Source: Geobacter sp. UBA6151 (lineage in GTDB: Bacteria > Desulfobacterota > Desulfuromonadia > Geobacterales > Pseudopelobacteraceae). From it: DNA of 31,082 bases. The translations under genes and the position numbers were made by a program. This document shows positions 16,598 to 24,389 of this stretch, one piece after another. The DNA lies in the NCBI GenBank assembly GCA_002423105.1, contig DIUT01000044.1, positions 1 to 31,082 on the forward strand, given 5' to 3'. Every line of letters begins with the position of its first letter. Position 1 is the first letter of the stretch. The notes below the pieces were generated by a model. That model made no database searches, was not told where the DNA came from, and worked only from the letters and a program-made list of their open reading frames with translations.

Positions 16598-16667
16598 CCC
16601 CCCCTCTATCCCCCCTTGTCAGGGGGAGGCTTGAAAGCTCTCCTCTGACAAGGGAAGCGGGGAGGGG
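16598..16667. repeat. REP-like palindromic intergenic element between the mutase gene and meaB
   Basis: CCCTTGTCAG (16613-16622) is the exact reverse complement of CTGACAAGGG (16645-16654). The arms extend imperfectly outward into C-rich (16598-16612) and G-rich (16655-16667) flanks and inward through the region 16623-16644. The C/G-rich palindrome around TTGTCAG is like dispersed elements common in many bacterial genomes. It fills almost the whole gap and could act as an mRNA-stabilising hairpin between the two genes. Confidence 0.65.
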
Positions 16668-18809
16668 TTACGCCTTTTTCCTTATCGCATCCAGAGTCTG
16701 ACGTGCCGACACGGTGATCGGGGTACCAGGACCGAAGATGGCTGCGGCTCCGGCTGCGTACAGTTCATCATAATCCTGACGGGGGATGACACCGCCGCAG
16801 ACCACGGCAATGTCATCTGCACCCAGTTTCTTCAGTTCGGCAACCAACTGCGGCACCAGGGTCTTATGTCCGGCTGCCAGGCTTGAAACACCCACCACAT
16901 GGACGTCATTCTCCACCGCCATCTTTGCGGTCTCTTCCGGTGTCTGGAACAGCGGCCCCATATCCACATCAAAACCGGCATCAGCATAGGCGGTTGCAAC
17001 CACCTTGGCACCACGGTCATGACCATCCTGACCCATCTTGGCAATCAGGATACGGGGACGACGGCCTTCCTCTTCGGCAAAGGCATTAATGTCTTTCCTG
17101 ATAGCTTCAAACTCTTCGTTCTGTTCAAACACTTTGCCATATACCCCCGAAACCAGTTTGATTTCAGCTTTATGACGCCCAAAGACCTTTTCCATGGCAT
17201 CGGACATCTCGCCCACACTGGCCCGCTTGCGGGCTGCATCAACACAGGCTGCCAGCAGGTTGCCGCTGCCACCTTCAGCCACCTTGGTCAATGCATCCAG
17301 AGAGGCCCGGCACTCAGATTCATTGCGTTCTGCACGCAGTTTTTTCAGGCGGGCAATCTGGGATTCACGCACCGCTGTGTTGTCGATGTCAAGGGTTTCA
17401 ATCGGGCTTTCTTCCGCAAGCCGGTACTTGTTGACCCCAACAATCACATCCAGACCGCAGTCTATTCGGGCCTGCTTACGGGCTGCCGACTCTTCGATCT
17501 TCAGCTTGGGCATACCGGACTCAATCGCCTTGGTCATACCGCCCAGGGCATCGATTTCCTTGATCAGCTTCCTGCCTTCTTCGATCAGTGAGGCGGTCAG
17601 GCTTTCAACATAGTAGGAACCGCCCAGCGGGTCAACCACGTTGGTGATACCGGTTTCCTCCTGAATCACCAGCTGCGTGTTGCGGGCGATACGGGCCGAA
17701 TGGTCCGTGGGCAGGGCGATCGCTTCATCCAGCGCGTTGGTATGCAGCGACTGGGTACCACCCAGCACCGCAGCCATCGCTTCGATGGTGGTACGGATCA
17801 CGTTGTTGTACGGGTCCTGTTCGGTGAGGCTCCAGCCGGAGGTCTGGCAATGGGTGCGCAGGGCCAGGGAAAGCGGATTTTTAGGGTTAAACTGCGCCAT
17901 CAACTCTGCCCAGAGGAAACGGGCGGCCCGCAGTTTGGCAATCTCCATGAAGAAGTTCATGCCGATGGCAAAGAAGAAGGAAAGACGGGGTGCAAACTGG
18001 TCAACCTCCAACCCTTTGGCAAGGGCAGCTTTGACGTACTCAATGCCGTCAGCCAGGGTAAAGGCCAGCTCCTGCACATTGTTGGCCCCAGCCTCCTGGA
18101 TATGGTAACCGCTGATGGAGATGGAGTTGAACTTGGGCATGTTCTGGCTGGTGTATTCAATAATATCGGCAATGATCCGCATGGAAGGTGCCGGCGGATA
18201 GATGTAGGTATTGCGGACCATGAACTCTTTGAGGATATCATTCTGGATCGTCCCGGCCAGCTTATCCCGCGAAACCCCCTGCTCTTCGGCAGCCACAATG
18301 TAGAGCGCCAGAATCGGCAACACTGCGCCGTTCATGGTCATGGATACCGAAACATCTCCCAGCGGAATATCCTTGAACAGCACTTCCATATCCAGAATGG
18401 AGTCAATGGCCACACCGGCCTTGCCCACATCCCCCACTACCCTGGGATGGTCAGAGTCATAGCCACGATGGGTGGCCAGGTCAAAGGCCACCGACAGGCC
18501 CTGTTGACCGGCCGCCAGATTGCGGCGATAGAAAGCATTGGACTCTTCAGCGGTTGAAAAACCGGCATATTGCCGCACCGTCCAGGGACGTCCGGCATAC
18601 ATGGTGGCCTTGGGACCACGCAGAAACGGGGCAAAACCAGGCAGGGTATCGACATTTTCCAGCTTTTCAAGATCACCCAGAGTGTACAACGGCTTGACCT
18701 GAATCCCCTCCGAGGTATCCCACAACAGGGAGGCCGTCGTCTCTTTCTTCATCTCCTTTGCCGCCAACTTCTCCCAATCCTGTGCCGTTTTCTTCTCAAA
18801 AGTAGCCAT
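16668..18809 (-). CDS. scpA: Methylmalonyl-CoA mutase, single-chain, B12-dependent
   Basis: The mutase rearranges (R)-methylmalonyl-CoA to succinyl-CoA using adenosylcobalamin. The 713-residue protein has the N-terminal substrate-binding TIM barrel (for example YAGFSTAEESNAFYRRNLAA and QTSGWSLTEQDPYNN). Its C-terminal cobalamin-binding domain contains DGHDRG (595-600), in which H597 is the expected cobalt ligand, then GVSSLAAGHKTL and CGGVIP. The length fits catalytic MutB/ScpA-type chains, which can form homodimers. ATG 18809 (MATFEKKTAQDW) is chosen because GAGAGG lies upstream and the extra codons above it lack family likeness. It is downstream of the biotin carboxylase and is followed by meaB and mce. 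Confidence 0.97.
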   Translation of the reverse strand: MATFEKKTAQDWEKLAAKEMKKETTASLLWDTSEGIQVKPLYTLGDLEKLENVDTLPGFAPFLRGPKATMYAGRPWTVRQYAGFSTAEESNAFYRRNLAAGQQGLSVAFDLATHRGYDSDHPRVVGDVGKAGVAIDSILDMEVLFKDIPLGDVSVSMTMNGAVLPILALYIVAAEEQGVSRDKLAGTIQNDILKEFMVRNTYIYPPAPSMRIIADIIEYTSQNMPKFNSISISGYHIQEAGANNVQELAFTLADGIEYVKAALAKGLEVDQFAPRLSFFFAIGMNFFMEIAKLRAARFLWAELMAQFNPKNPLSLALRTHCQTSGWSLTEQDPYNNVIRTTIEAMAAVLGGTQSLHTNALDEAIALPTDHSARIARNTQLVIQEETGITNVVDPLGGSYYVESLTASLIEEGRKLIKEIDALGGMTKAIESGMPKLKIEESAARKQARIDCGLDVIVGVNKYRLAEESPIETLDIDNTAVRESQIARLKKLRAERNESECRASLDALTKVAEGGSGNLLAACVDAARKRASVGEMSDAMEKVFGRHKAEIKLVSGVYGKVFEQNEEFEAIRKDINAFAEEEGRRPRILIAKMGQDGHDRGAKVVATAYADAGFDVDMGPLFQTPEETAKMAVENDVHVVGVSSLAAGHKTLVPQLVAELKKLGADDIAVVCGGVIPRQDYDELYAAGAAAIFGPGTPITVSARQTLDAIRKKA

Positions 18810-18858
18810 GGCGCTGGTCCTCTCTCGTGTCAATCATATCAAGTATATCTTCTGCGAT

Positions 18859-18889
18859 AAAGGCTCCAGACACGGGATCTGGAGCCTTT
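18859..18889 (-). terminator. Hairpin terminator or attenuator after the biotin carboxylase gene
   Basis: A perfect 12-bp stem, AAAGGCTCCAGA (18859-18870) and TCTGGAGCCTTT (18878-18889), closes a 7-base loop. On the minus strand it lies about 35 bases after the biotin carboxylase stop and about 50 bases before the mutase start. Only three T's follow, so termination may be partial and some read-through into the mutase is possible. Confidence 0.75.
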
Positions 18890-18923
18890 GTCAGCACCTT
18901 CGCAAACGGATATTCTGCAGTAT

Positions 18924-21821
18924 CTACAGCACCGCCTTCAGATAGGCAGTGGTCCGCTCACGCTTTTCCTTCTCAACCAGAGCCGGATCAACATCAACAA
19001 ACTTCTCGTCCGGCGTGATCTTGAACAGTGGCTGGCCTTTCTGGACAATGGTGCCGTCACCGCCCTCCATGATGATCTTGTCTATGGTCCCGGAGAACGG
19101 CGCCCGGATGGTGTTGAACATCTTCATGACTTCGATGATGTAGAGCGGCTGGTCCTTCTCAAAATGCATCCCTTCACTCACGAACGGAGGCAGGCCCGGA
19201 GCTTCCTGACCGTAATACATACCACCGCAGACCGCCACAATCTCGTCTGCCTTGGTTGAAGGGGGCGGTACCAGTATCTTCTTCATGCGGGCCTGCAGGT
19301 CCGGATCGGTCAGATAATCCGGAATCACCACTTCCAGGTCTTCCAACACCTTCATATCCCAGAATTTTGTATGCTGACCGATCAGGAACAGCATACCGAG
19401 CATTTCCAGGCCAGCCTCATAACCGTAATGGGCCGAACGGATCTGATCCCACATCTCCTGATCAAAGCCACCTTGCGGCTTTTCCTTCTGCAGGATTTCA
19501 TTCAGCTTGTCGTACTCTTCCCTATCAAGGCCGAAGTGCTCACGAATCTTGCGGGAGAAATCAAGGCCCTGCTGAAGCAGGTCTTTGTCGTGGTCCCAGA
19601 TAACCTCGGCCGCAGGTTTGTGGGGACGGTAATCCATATGCAGATACTCATAGGTTTCGCGCAGCACGCCCAGCGGGTTACGAAGCCAGACCACCTTGCC
19701 CTTTTCGATCTTGAAGTTCTTGGTGTTGATCGAGAGCCAGCCGGAGAGCAGATGGGGATCATCCAGTAGCCGTTCCATAGGCCGGGTGATCAGGGTGCCT
19801 TTGCGATCCAGCAGATTTGACATGTTCTTCAGTTCTTTTGCCAGGACATCAGGCTGATCGCCGAACTGCTCAGTTACCAGCTTGGCGTACTGCTTCTTCA
19901 TCTGGAAGAAGGCGTAAACCACATCCAGCTTGTTAGCCTCTTCCTTCAGGGTTCCCACCAGGGTCAGGTACGGTACCACAAAGCGGGTGGTGGGCTTGGC
20001 CATTACGTTACGGCCCAGGAACCAGTTTACCAGACCGTAGTGGAACTCAAGGTTAGTTGCCAGTGAGCTGCCCCGCAGGGTGGTGCTGCGCAGCACTTCA
20101 GAGAGCCTCTCGTAACTTGCGAGACGATCCTCCCCTTTAGTCAGCAGCAGGGCGATGTTGGAGTCATAGGCGCCCGCCACCTTGTACTTCATGAACTGGT
20201 TGGTATCGGGGTTCAACATGCTGATCCCCTGATCATCCCGCACCTCACCCTTGATCGGCTTGGACCAGTAGCGGATCATACCACCGGCATGGGGAGACAG
20301 AGAGGCATCAGTAGCGTTCAGACGGGCCTCAACCGAGGCGTTGAAACGCACAATCCGCTCCGGCTTGGGCAAGCGCTGCTTGTGCTGGGCCAGAAGTGCC
20401 ATGGCCTCAACCAGTGACTCAACGATGAAGAAATCGTTCTTGTCCTTGGGGTTGGTGAATTTAAGTGAATAACAGAGTTCGGTAACGCGATGCTCAACCT
20501 GGATGCGGGTATTGACCTCCATGAAATAGTGACGGTCACGGTCCACAATGCACTCGAAAGTGGAAGCAGAATCAAGGGCGACAGCCTGGCCGAAGCGGGC
20601 TGACTCCTCTTCCATCCGTTGCAACACCTTCAGGTCAGACTCTAGCGCTTTGACCTCCGCCTTGTTCCCCTCAGCCTTGGCCTTGGCAATGGCCGCCTGC
20701 AGCCCCTCCTGGGTAACCGACACTTCCAGCAGTTTCTGTTCATGCATCTGCAGCGAACAGTCACGGCCACCGAGGGAGATGCACCAGTCGCCGTTACCCA
20801 GCAACTGAATCTCATTATGGCGGGTCTGCTCGATGTTCAGTTCGATCAGGACGTTCTTGTTGTCGCCCACACCATTGGCCTTAACCTCGTTCAGCACCTC
20901 GCGAACCATGGCGGGAGCTTCGGCTGCGGCCTTGGCAATGGCCTTTTCATCGGCATTTTTTGCAGCCAGCAGCGATGCACCCAGAATCCGTTGGCCTTTA
21001 CCGCCACCACCACCAATTGCCTTCAAACGGAAGCGGCTTTTGGGATACTTGCGAAACAGTTCTGAAACTTCCGTCTGTACCTGGGCACAGAGTTCATCGA
21101 TGCTGAAAAGGTCGATCCCCTTCTGATAGGAGGCCATCAGGATATGATCAGCCAGATTTTCCAGAGGCAGTTTGGCATCTTTCAGAACCTTGTCATCACA
21201 GGCCAATCCTTCTGCCTTGACCAGGGCCAGCAGCTTCTCACGGGTAGCATGCTTCTTGACCAGCGTGCGGGCGGTGACGTTATCCACACCGGGAGTTACG
21301 CTGACGTTTACCAGCAGCGCCGTACGCTTGGCTTCGTCCTTCTTGCCGGCCCGGGCCTGGGTGGCGGCACAGGGACCGATGAACTTGAGACCGGCCTTTT
21401 CAATGGCCGCCACAAACTCCTCGTCCTCAGCCATAAAACCGTAGCCAGCAAAGATGGAGTCATAGCCGTTATCTTTGGCAATGCTGATAATCTGGTTGAT
21501 CCGCTCCACCCGCTCCTCCTTGCTGGCGCCGGAATAGTCAGGCACCCGGTGTACCCGGTTGGAGTCGGTCAACTGGCGCAGTTCAGGAGCCAGGGCATTG
21601 GGATAGACGATGGAGTCTTTTTCTGACAACAGTATACCGTAATGGCTGATTCCCATCTCATGATAGACGTCTATCGCCTCTTTGCGGATCGGGCCGCGAC
21701 AGACAATCAGCGGTTTCAGTTCCTCACAGGAAAAGGAACGGACCCACTCGGAGGAAGACTTGCTCAACCGGCGATCCCGGTGGATCAGGGGGTTATGCTT
21801 GTAGTAATCGGTCTGGGGCAT
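18924..21821 (-). CDS. Long biotin carboxylase fused to biotin carrier domain (acyl-CoA carboxylase, probably propionyl-CoA)
   Basis: This 965-residue enzyme carboxylates its own biotin with ATP and bicarbonate and passes CO2 to the adjacent carboxyltransferase. Residues about 35-160 are the biotin carboxylase N-domain. The ATP-grasp part has the glycine loop IGGGGGKG (269-276) and EVNTRIQVEHRVTE (435-448), which includes catalytic residues. The C-terminal biotinyl domain carries EVMKM with acceptor K900. The protein is about 300 residues longer than common alpha chains: a helical insertion lies near 185-262, a charged helix at 371-405, and a linker at about 620-860. No pyruvate carboxyltransferase domain is seen, so it is not pyruvate carboxylase. 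ATG 21821 is chosen over an upstream TTG. The substrate is inferred from neighbouring mutase and epimerase genes. Confidence 0.85.
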   Translation of the reverse strand: MPQTDYYKHNPLIHRDRRLSKSSSEWVRSFSCEELKPLIVCRGPIRKEAIDVYHEMGISHYGILLSEKDSIVYPNALAPELRQLTDSNRVHRVPDYSGASKEERVERINQIISIAKDNGYDSIFAGYGFMAEDEEFVAAIEKAGLKFIGPCAATQARAGKKDEAKRTALLVNVSVTPGVDNVTARTLVKKHATREKLLALVKAEGLACDDKVLKDAKLPLENLADHILMASYQKGIDLFSIDELCAQVQTEVSELFRKYPKSRFRLKAIGGGGGKGQRILGASLLAAKNADEKAIAKAAAEAPAMVREVLNEVKANGVGDNKNVLIELNIEQTRHNEIQLLGNGDWCISLGGRDCSLQMHEQKLLEVSVTQEGLQAAIAKAKAEGNKAEVKALESDLKVLQRMEEESARFGQAVALDSASTFECIVDRDRHYFMEVNTRIQVEHRVTELCYSLKFTNPKDKNDFFIVESLVEAMALLAQHKQRLPKPERIVRFNASVEARLNATDASLSPHAGGMIRYWSKPIKGEVRDDQGISMLNPDTNQFMKYKVAGAYDSNIALLLTKGEDRLASYERLSEVLRSTTLRGSSLATNLEFHYGLVNWFLGRNVMAKPTTRFVVPYLTLVGTLKEEANKLDVVYAFFQMKKQYAKLVTEQFGDQPDVLAKELKNMSNLLDRKGTLITRPMERLLDDPHLLSGWLSINTKNFKIEKGKVVWLRNPLGVLRETYEYLHMDYRPHKPAAEVIWDHDKDLLQQGLDFSRKIREHFGLDREEYDKLNEILQKEKPQGGFDQEMWDQIRSAHYGYEAGLEMLGMLFLIGQHTKFWDMKVLEDLEVVIPDYLTDPDLQARMKKILVPPPSTKADEIVAVCGGMYYGQEAPGLPPFVSEGMHFEKDQPLYIIEVMKMFNTIRAPFSGTIDKIIMEGGDGTIVQKGQPLFKITPDEKFVDVDPALVEKEKRERTTAYLKAVL

Positions 21822-21862
21822 GGGCTTGTATCTCCAATTCAATCAAGAATATAGGTAGTTGT

Positions 21863-23587
21863 TTAGTGGAACTCGCGCTGGATCGCCTGCATCGGACCGG
21901 GCTTGTAGTGCCGGAGCAGGAAGTTCATGTTCTCACCCAGGACCTTACGCAGGTCGGTGGGCATGACCAGTGACGAGATGGAGCCCAAAGCCAGACCTTC
22001 CTTCGGGTTCATCAATTCTTTTTCATAGCGCAGGTTCAGGGCCGCTTCTTCAAGCTTCAGCCAGTCAGCCACATCCTTTTCCGCATCCTTGGTAGCCTCA
22101 CCAGCCTCCATACCGGCATTAACCCGCTCTTGCGCCCCCTGTTTGACTCGCTCCTTGACAGAGCCGCGCAGCTTGCGCAATTCATCCTTATAGACGAACT
22201 CCTTGCCGGCCGGTCCCATAACCGCCAGACGGGTGGTGGGCAGCGCCAGCACCAGGTCGGCGCCGGTGGGGTAGTTGTTGTAGGAGGCATAGGCCCCGCC
22301 GTAAGCGTTGCGGATGATCAGCAGAATACGCGGGGTACGGATATCTACGATGGAATCCAGCATGGCCCGTCCGGCCTGAACAATGCCGCGAGACTCCTGC
22401 TCCCGACCGGGAAGGAAGCCGGTGGTGTCTTCCATGAAGATCATCGGGATATTGTAAATGTTGCAGAAGCGGTTGAAGCGAGCGATCTTGTAGGCTGAAT
22501 CCACCGAGATTTGGCCAGATGCAACGGCAGAGTTGTTGGCCACAAAACCGACCACATTGCCCCCCAGACGGCCAAAGGCGGTCACCGCTTCGCGGGCACG
22601 GTCCGGCTGCACCTCAAAATAATCGCCATGATCACAGATTTGCTGAATCATGATCGAAACATCGAATGGCGTATTAAAGCCGGTTGGAGAGTTGAAGGCC
22701 TTCTTCAGCAGGGTGTTGATTTCCCAGGTCTTGCGATCCAGAGGGTCGCTGGTCTTCTGAAAACGGGCCAGGACACTGTTGTTGTCCGGCACATAGGAGA
22801 GCAGTTGCAGGGCAGCACGCAGTGCACCTACCTCATCTTCAACCGTCAGATCGGCAACACCGGAGGCACCATGCACCTTGGGGCCGCCCAGCTCTTCTGG
22901 AGTAACATCCTCACCCAGCACCGACTTGACCACACCGGGACCGGTCAGACCGAAGAAGGTATCATTAGGCTGGATAACGAAGCTTCCCTGACGGGGCAGA
23001 TAGGAACCGCCACCGGCATTGAAGCCGAACATGCACATGATGGAGGGAACCACACCGCTGATCTTGCGCAGCGCCGTGAAGGCCTCGGCGTAGCCGTCCA
23101 GACCACCCACCCCGGCAGGCACAAAGGCGCCGGCCGAGTCATTCATGCCAATCACCGGAATCCCTTTTTCACCGGCCATCTGGAACAAGAGCGCCAGCTT
23201 ACGACCGTTAGTGGCATCGATGGAACCGGCCCTCACGGTGAAATCATGGCCGTACAGCGCCACGTCGCGACCGTTCACATTCAGGATACCGGTTACCAGT
23301 GACGCGCCGTCCAGGTTCTTGCCCCAGTTCTGGAAAAGAACATTGGGCTCCTTTTCGGTCAGTACCTTGATTCGCTCCCAAACAGTCATCCGCTTCTTGA
23401 AATGCTGTTTTTCAATCTGGGCAATACTGACTGACTTGATCGGGCGCTGAATCAGGTCATGACCTTCTTTCATAGCCTCTTCGTAGCCGCCCTTTTTACC
23501 GGGAATTTCACCGGGAATGGTGAATTCAACCGTTTCCGCCGGTGCAAACGGGTTCTTCAGTGAGGGTTTGATCGCTTTTTTGGACAT
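21863..23587 (-). CDS. Acyl-CoA carboxyltransferase subunit (propionyl-CoA carboxylase beta type)
   Basis: The 574-residue protein transfers carboxyl from biotin to acyl-CoA, most likely propionyl-CoA to methylmalonyl-CoA given its neighbours. It has the two crotonase-like halves of the family. The N-terminal half includes GHDFTVRAGSIDATNGRKL, GMNDSAGAFVPAG and FGLTGPGVVKSVLGE. The C-terminal half includes DVSIMIQQICDHGDYFEVQP, FMEDTTGFLPGREQESRGI, IRNAYGGAYASYNN and the AVMGPAGKEFVY region. ATG 23587 (MSKKAIK) is preferred to the ATG 9 bases earlier because AGGAAGG then lies at normal spacing. It is 41 bases before the biotin carboxylase gene. Decarboxylase use cannot be excluded, but no membrane decarboxylase subunit is present. 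Confidence 0.92.
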   Translation of the reverse strand: MSKKAIKPSLKNPFAPAETVEFTIPGEIPGKKGGYEEAMKEGHDLIQRPIKSVSIAQIEKQHFKKRMTVWERIKVLTEKEPNVLFQNWGKNLDGASLVTGILNVNGRDVALYGHDFTVRAGSIDATNGRKLALLFQMAGEKGIPVIGMNDSAGAFVPAGVGGLDGYAEAFTALRKISGVVPSIMCMFGFNAGGGSYLPRQGSFVIQPNDTFFGLTGPGVVKSVLGEDVTPEELGGPKVHGASGVADLTVEDEVGALRAALQLLSYVPDNNSVLARFQKTSDPLDRKTWEINTLLKKAFNSPTGFNTPFDVSIMIQQICDHGDYFEVQPDRAREAVTAFGRLGGNVVGFVANNSAVASGQISVDSAYKIARFNRFCNIYNIPMIFMEDTTGFLPGREQESRGIVQAGRAMLDSIVDIRTPRILLIIRNAYGGAYASYNNYPTGADLVLALPTTRLAVMGPAGKEFVYKDELRKLRGSVKERVKQGAQERVNAGMEAGEATKDAEKDVADWLKLEEAALNLRYEKELMNPKEGLALGSISSLVMPTDLRKVLGENMNFLLRHYKPGPMQAIQREFH

Positions 23588-23674
23588 CTGAACCATCCTT
23601 CCTCTTTGAGTAGTCTGTTCTGAACGTTATTTCTTATTCTATGAAAATCAGCTGATGATCTATTTCTCGGGTCT

Positions 23675-24241
23675 CTAGCGGGCTACCACAGCCAGCACCT
23701 GTACCTCGCTGGCATCACGGGACAGAAGGCGGTGGCGCAGGTTGGAATCAAAGTAGACACAATCGCCTGCCTCCAGCTCAAAGCGTTCTTCTTCCAGCAG
23801 CAGTTCCGCCTTGCCCTTCATGATGAAAAGGAACTCTTCGCCATCATGGCTATAGGTATTTTCTTCGGAAGCCTTCTCCGTCACCGACAGCAGAAACGGT
23901 TCCATTTTCTTGTTCTGCTTGCGCCAGGAAAGAGATTCATAGGAATAGCCCTGACTGGTACCGGCACGGGAGATAACCCGGGGCATCAGCCGCCGCTCGT
24001 CGGCACGAACAATCTCGTAACGGCGCTCTTCTTCCTCTTCAGCAAAGAAGTGGCTGATTTTAACGTCAAAGAAACGGGCTATCTTGGAAAGGGTGGCAAT
24101 GGGAGGTGAGACGTTGTTGTTTTCAATCTGGGAAATGAGGGCAGGCGAAAAACCGGTCTCTCTGGCCACAGCCTGGAGGGTCAGTTTTTTAGCCAGACGA
24201 AGTTTCTTGATTTTTGCACCGATGTTGAATTCACTGCTCAT
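23675..24241 (-). CDS. XRE-family regulator with C-terminal cupin sensor domain
   Basis: This 188-residue regulator has a helix-turn-helix of the Cro/C1 type at residues about 7-60 (IGAKIKKLRLAKKLTLQAVA, then ISQIENNNVSPPIATLSKIA). A cupin_2 barrel at about 115-185 has HDGEEFLFIMKGKAELLLEE and GDCVYFDSNLRHRL; its histidines could hold a metal or a small ligand. ATG 24241 is used because the upstream extension begins with TTG in the likely promoter. It is the first gene of the minus-strand run leading to the carboxyltransferase, carboxylase, mutase, meaB and epimerase, so it probably regulates that module and itself. The ligand is unknown; acyl-CoA or a pathway intermediate is conceivable. Confidence 0.9.
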   Translation of the reverse strand: MSSEFNIGAKIKKLRLAKKLTLQAVARETGFSPALISQIENNNVSPPIATLSKIARFFDVKISHFFAEEEEERRYEIVRADERRLMPRVISRAGTSQGYSYESLSWRKQNKKMEPFLLSVTEKASEENTYSHDGEEFLFIMKGKAELLLEEERFELEAGDCVYFDSNLRHRLLSRDASEVQVLAVVAR

Positions 24242-24249
24242 GTCATAAT

Positions 24250-24310
24250 CCGCCGAAATATAAACCTGTTTTGGTCCGGCGGTTGTATACAAAACCAGTT
24301 ATATTGTCAA
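24250..24310 (-). promoter_or_regulatory. Candidate promoter and operator region of the XRE-cupin gene
   Basis: On the minus strand TTGACA (complement of 24305-24310) is followed after 15 bases by TATACA (complement of 24284-24289). An inverted pair CCGCCG (24250-24255) and CGGCGG (24277-24282) follows it. Two small AAAC-type dyads, AAACCTGTTT near 24262-24271 and AAAACCAGTT at 24291-24300, flank or overlap the -10. This suggests autoregulation by the XRE protein. The short spacing lowers confidence. The remaining gap 24311-24389 is AT-rich with no further feature seen. Confidence 0.4.
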
Positions 24311-24389
24311 TAAAATAGTTTTATTCGCAACAAATGAGATCGAGACAGTAAGACTATTGATTTTTTAGCCATGATAAATTTTCGTATTT

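Noticed and set aside
18924..23587. Na+-pumping methylmalonyl-CoA decarboxylase
   Set aside because: No membrane beta subunit or small gamma subunit is present, and the ATP-dependent biotin carboxylase domain indicates a carboxylase.
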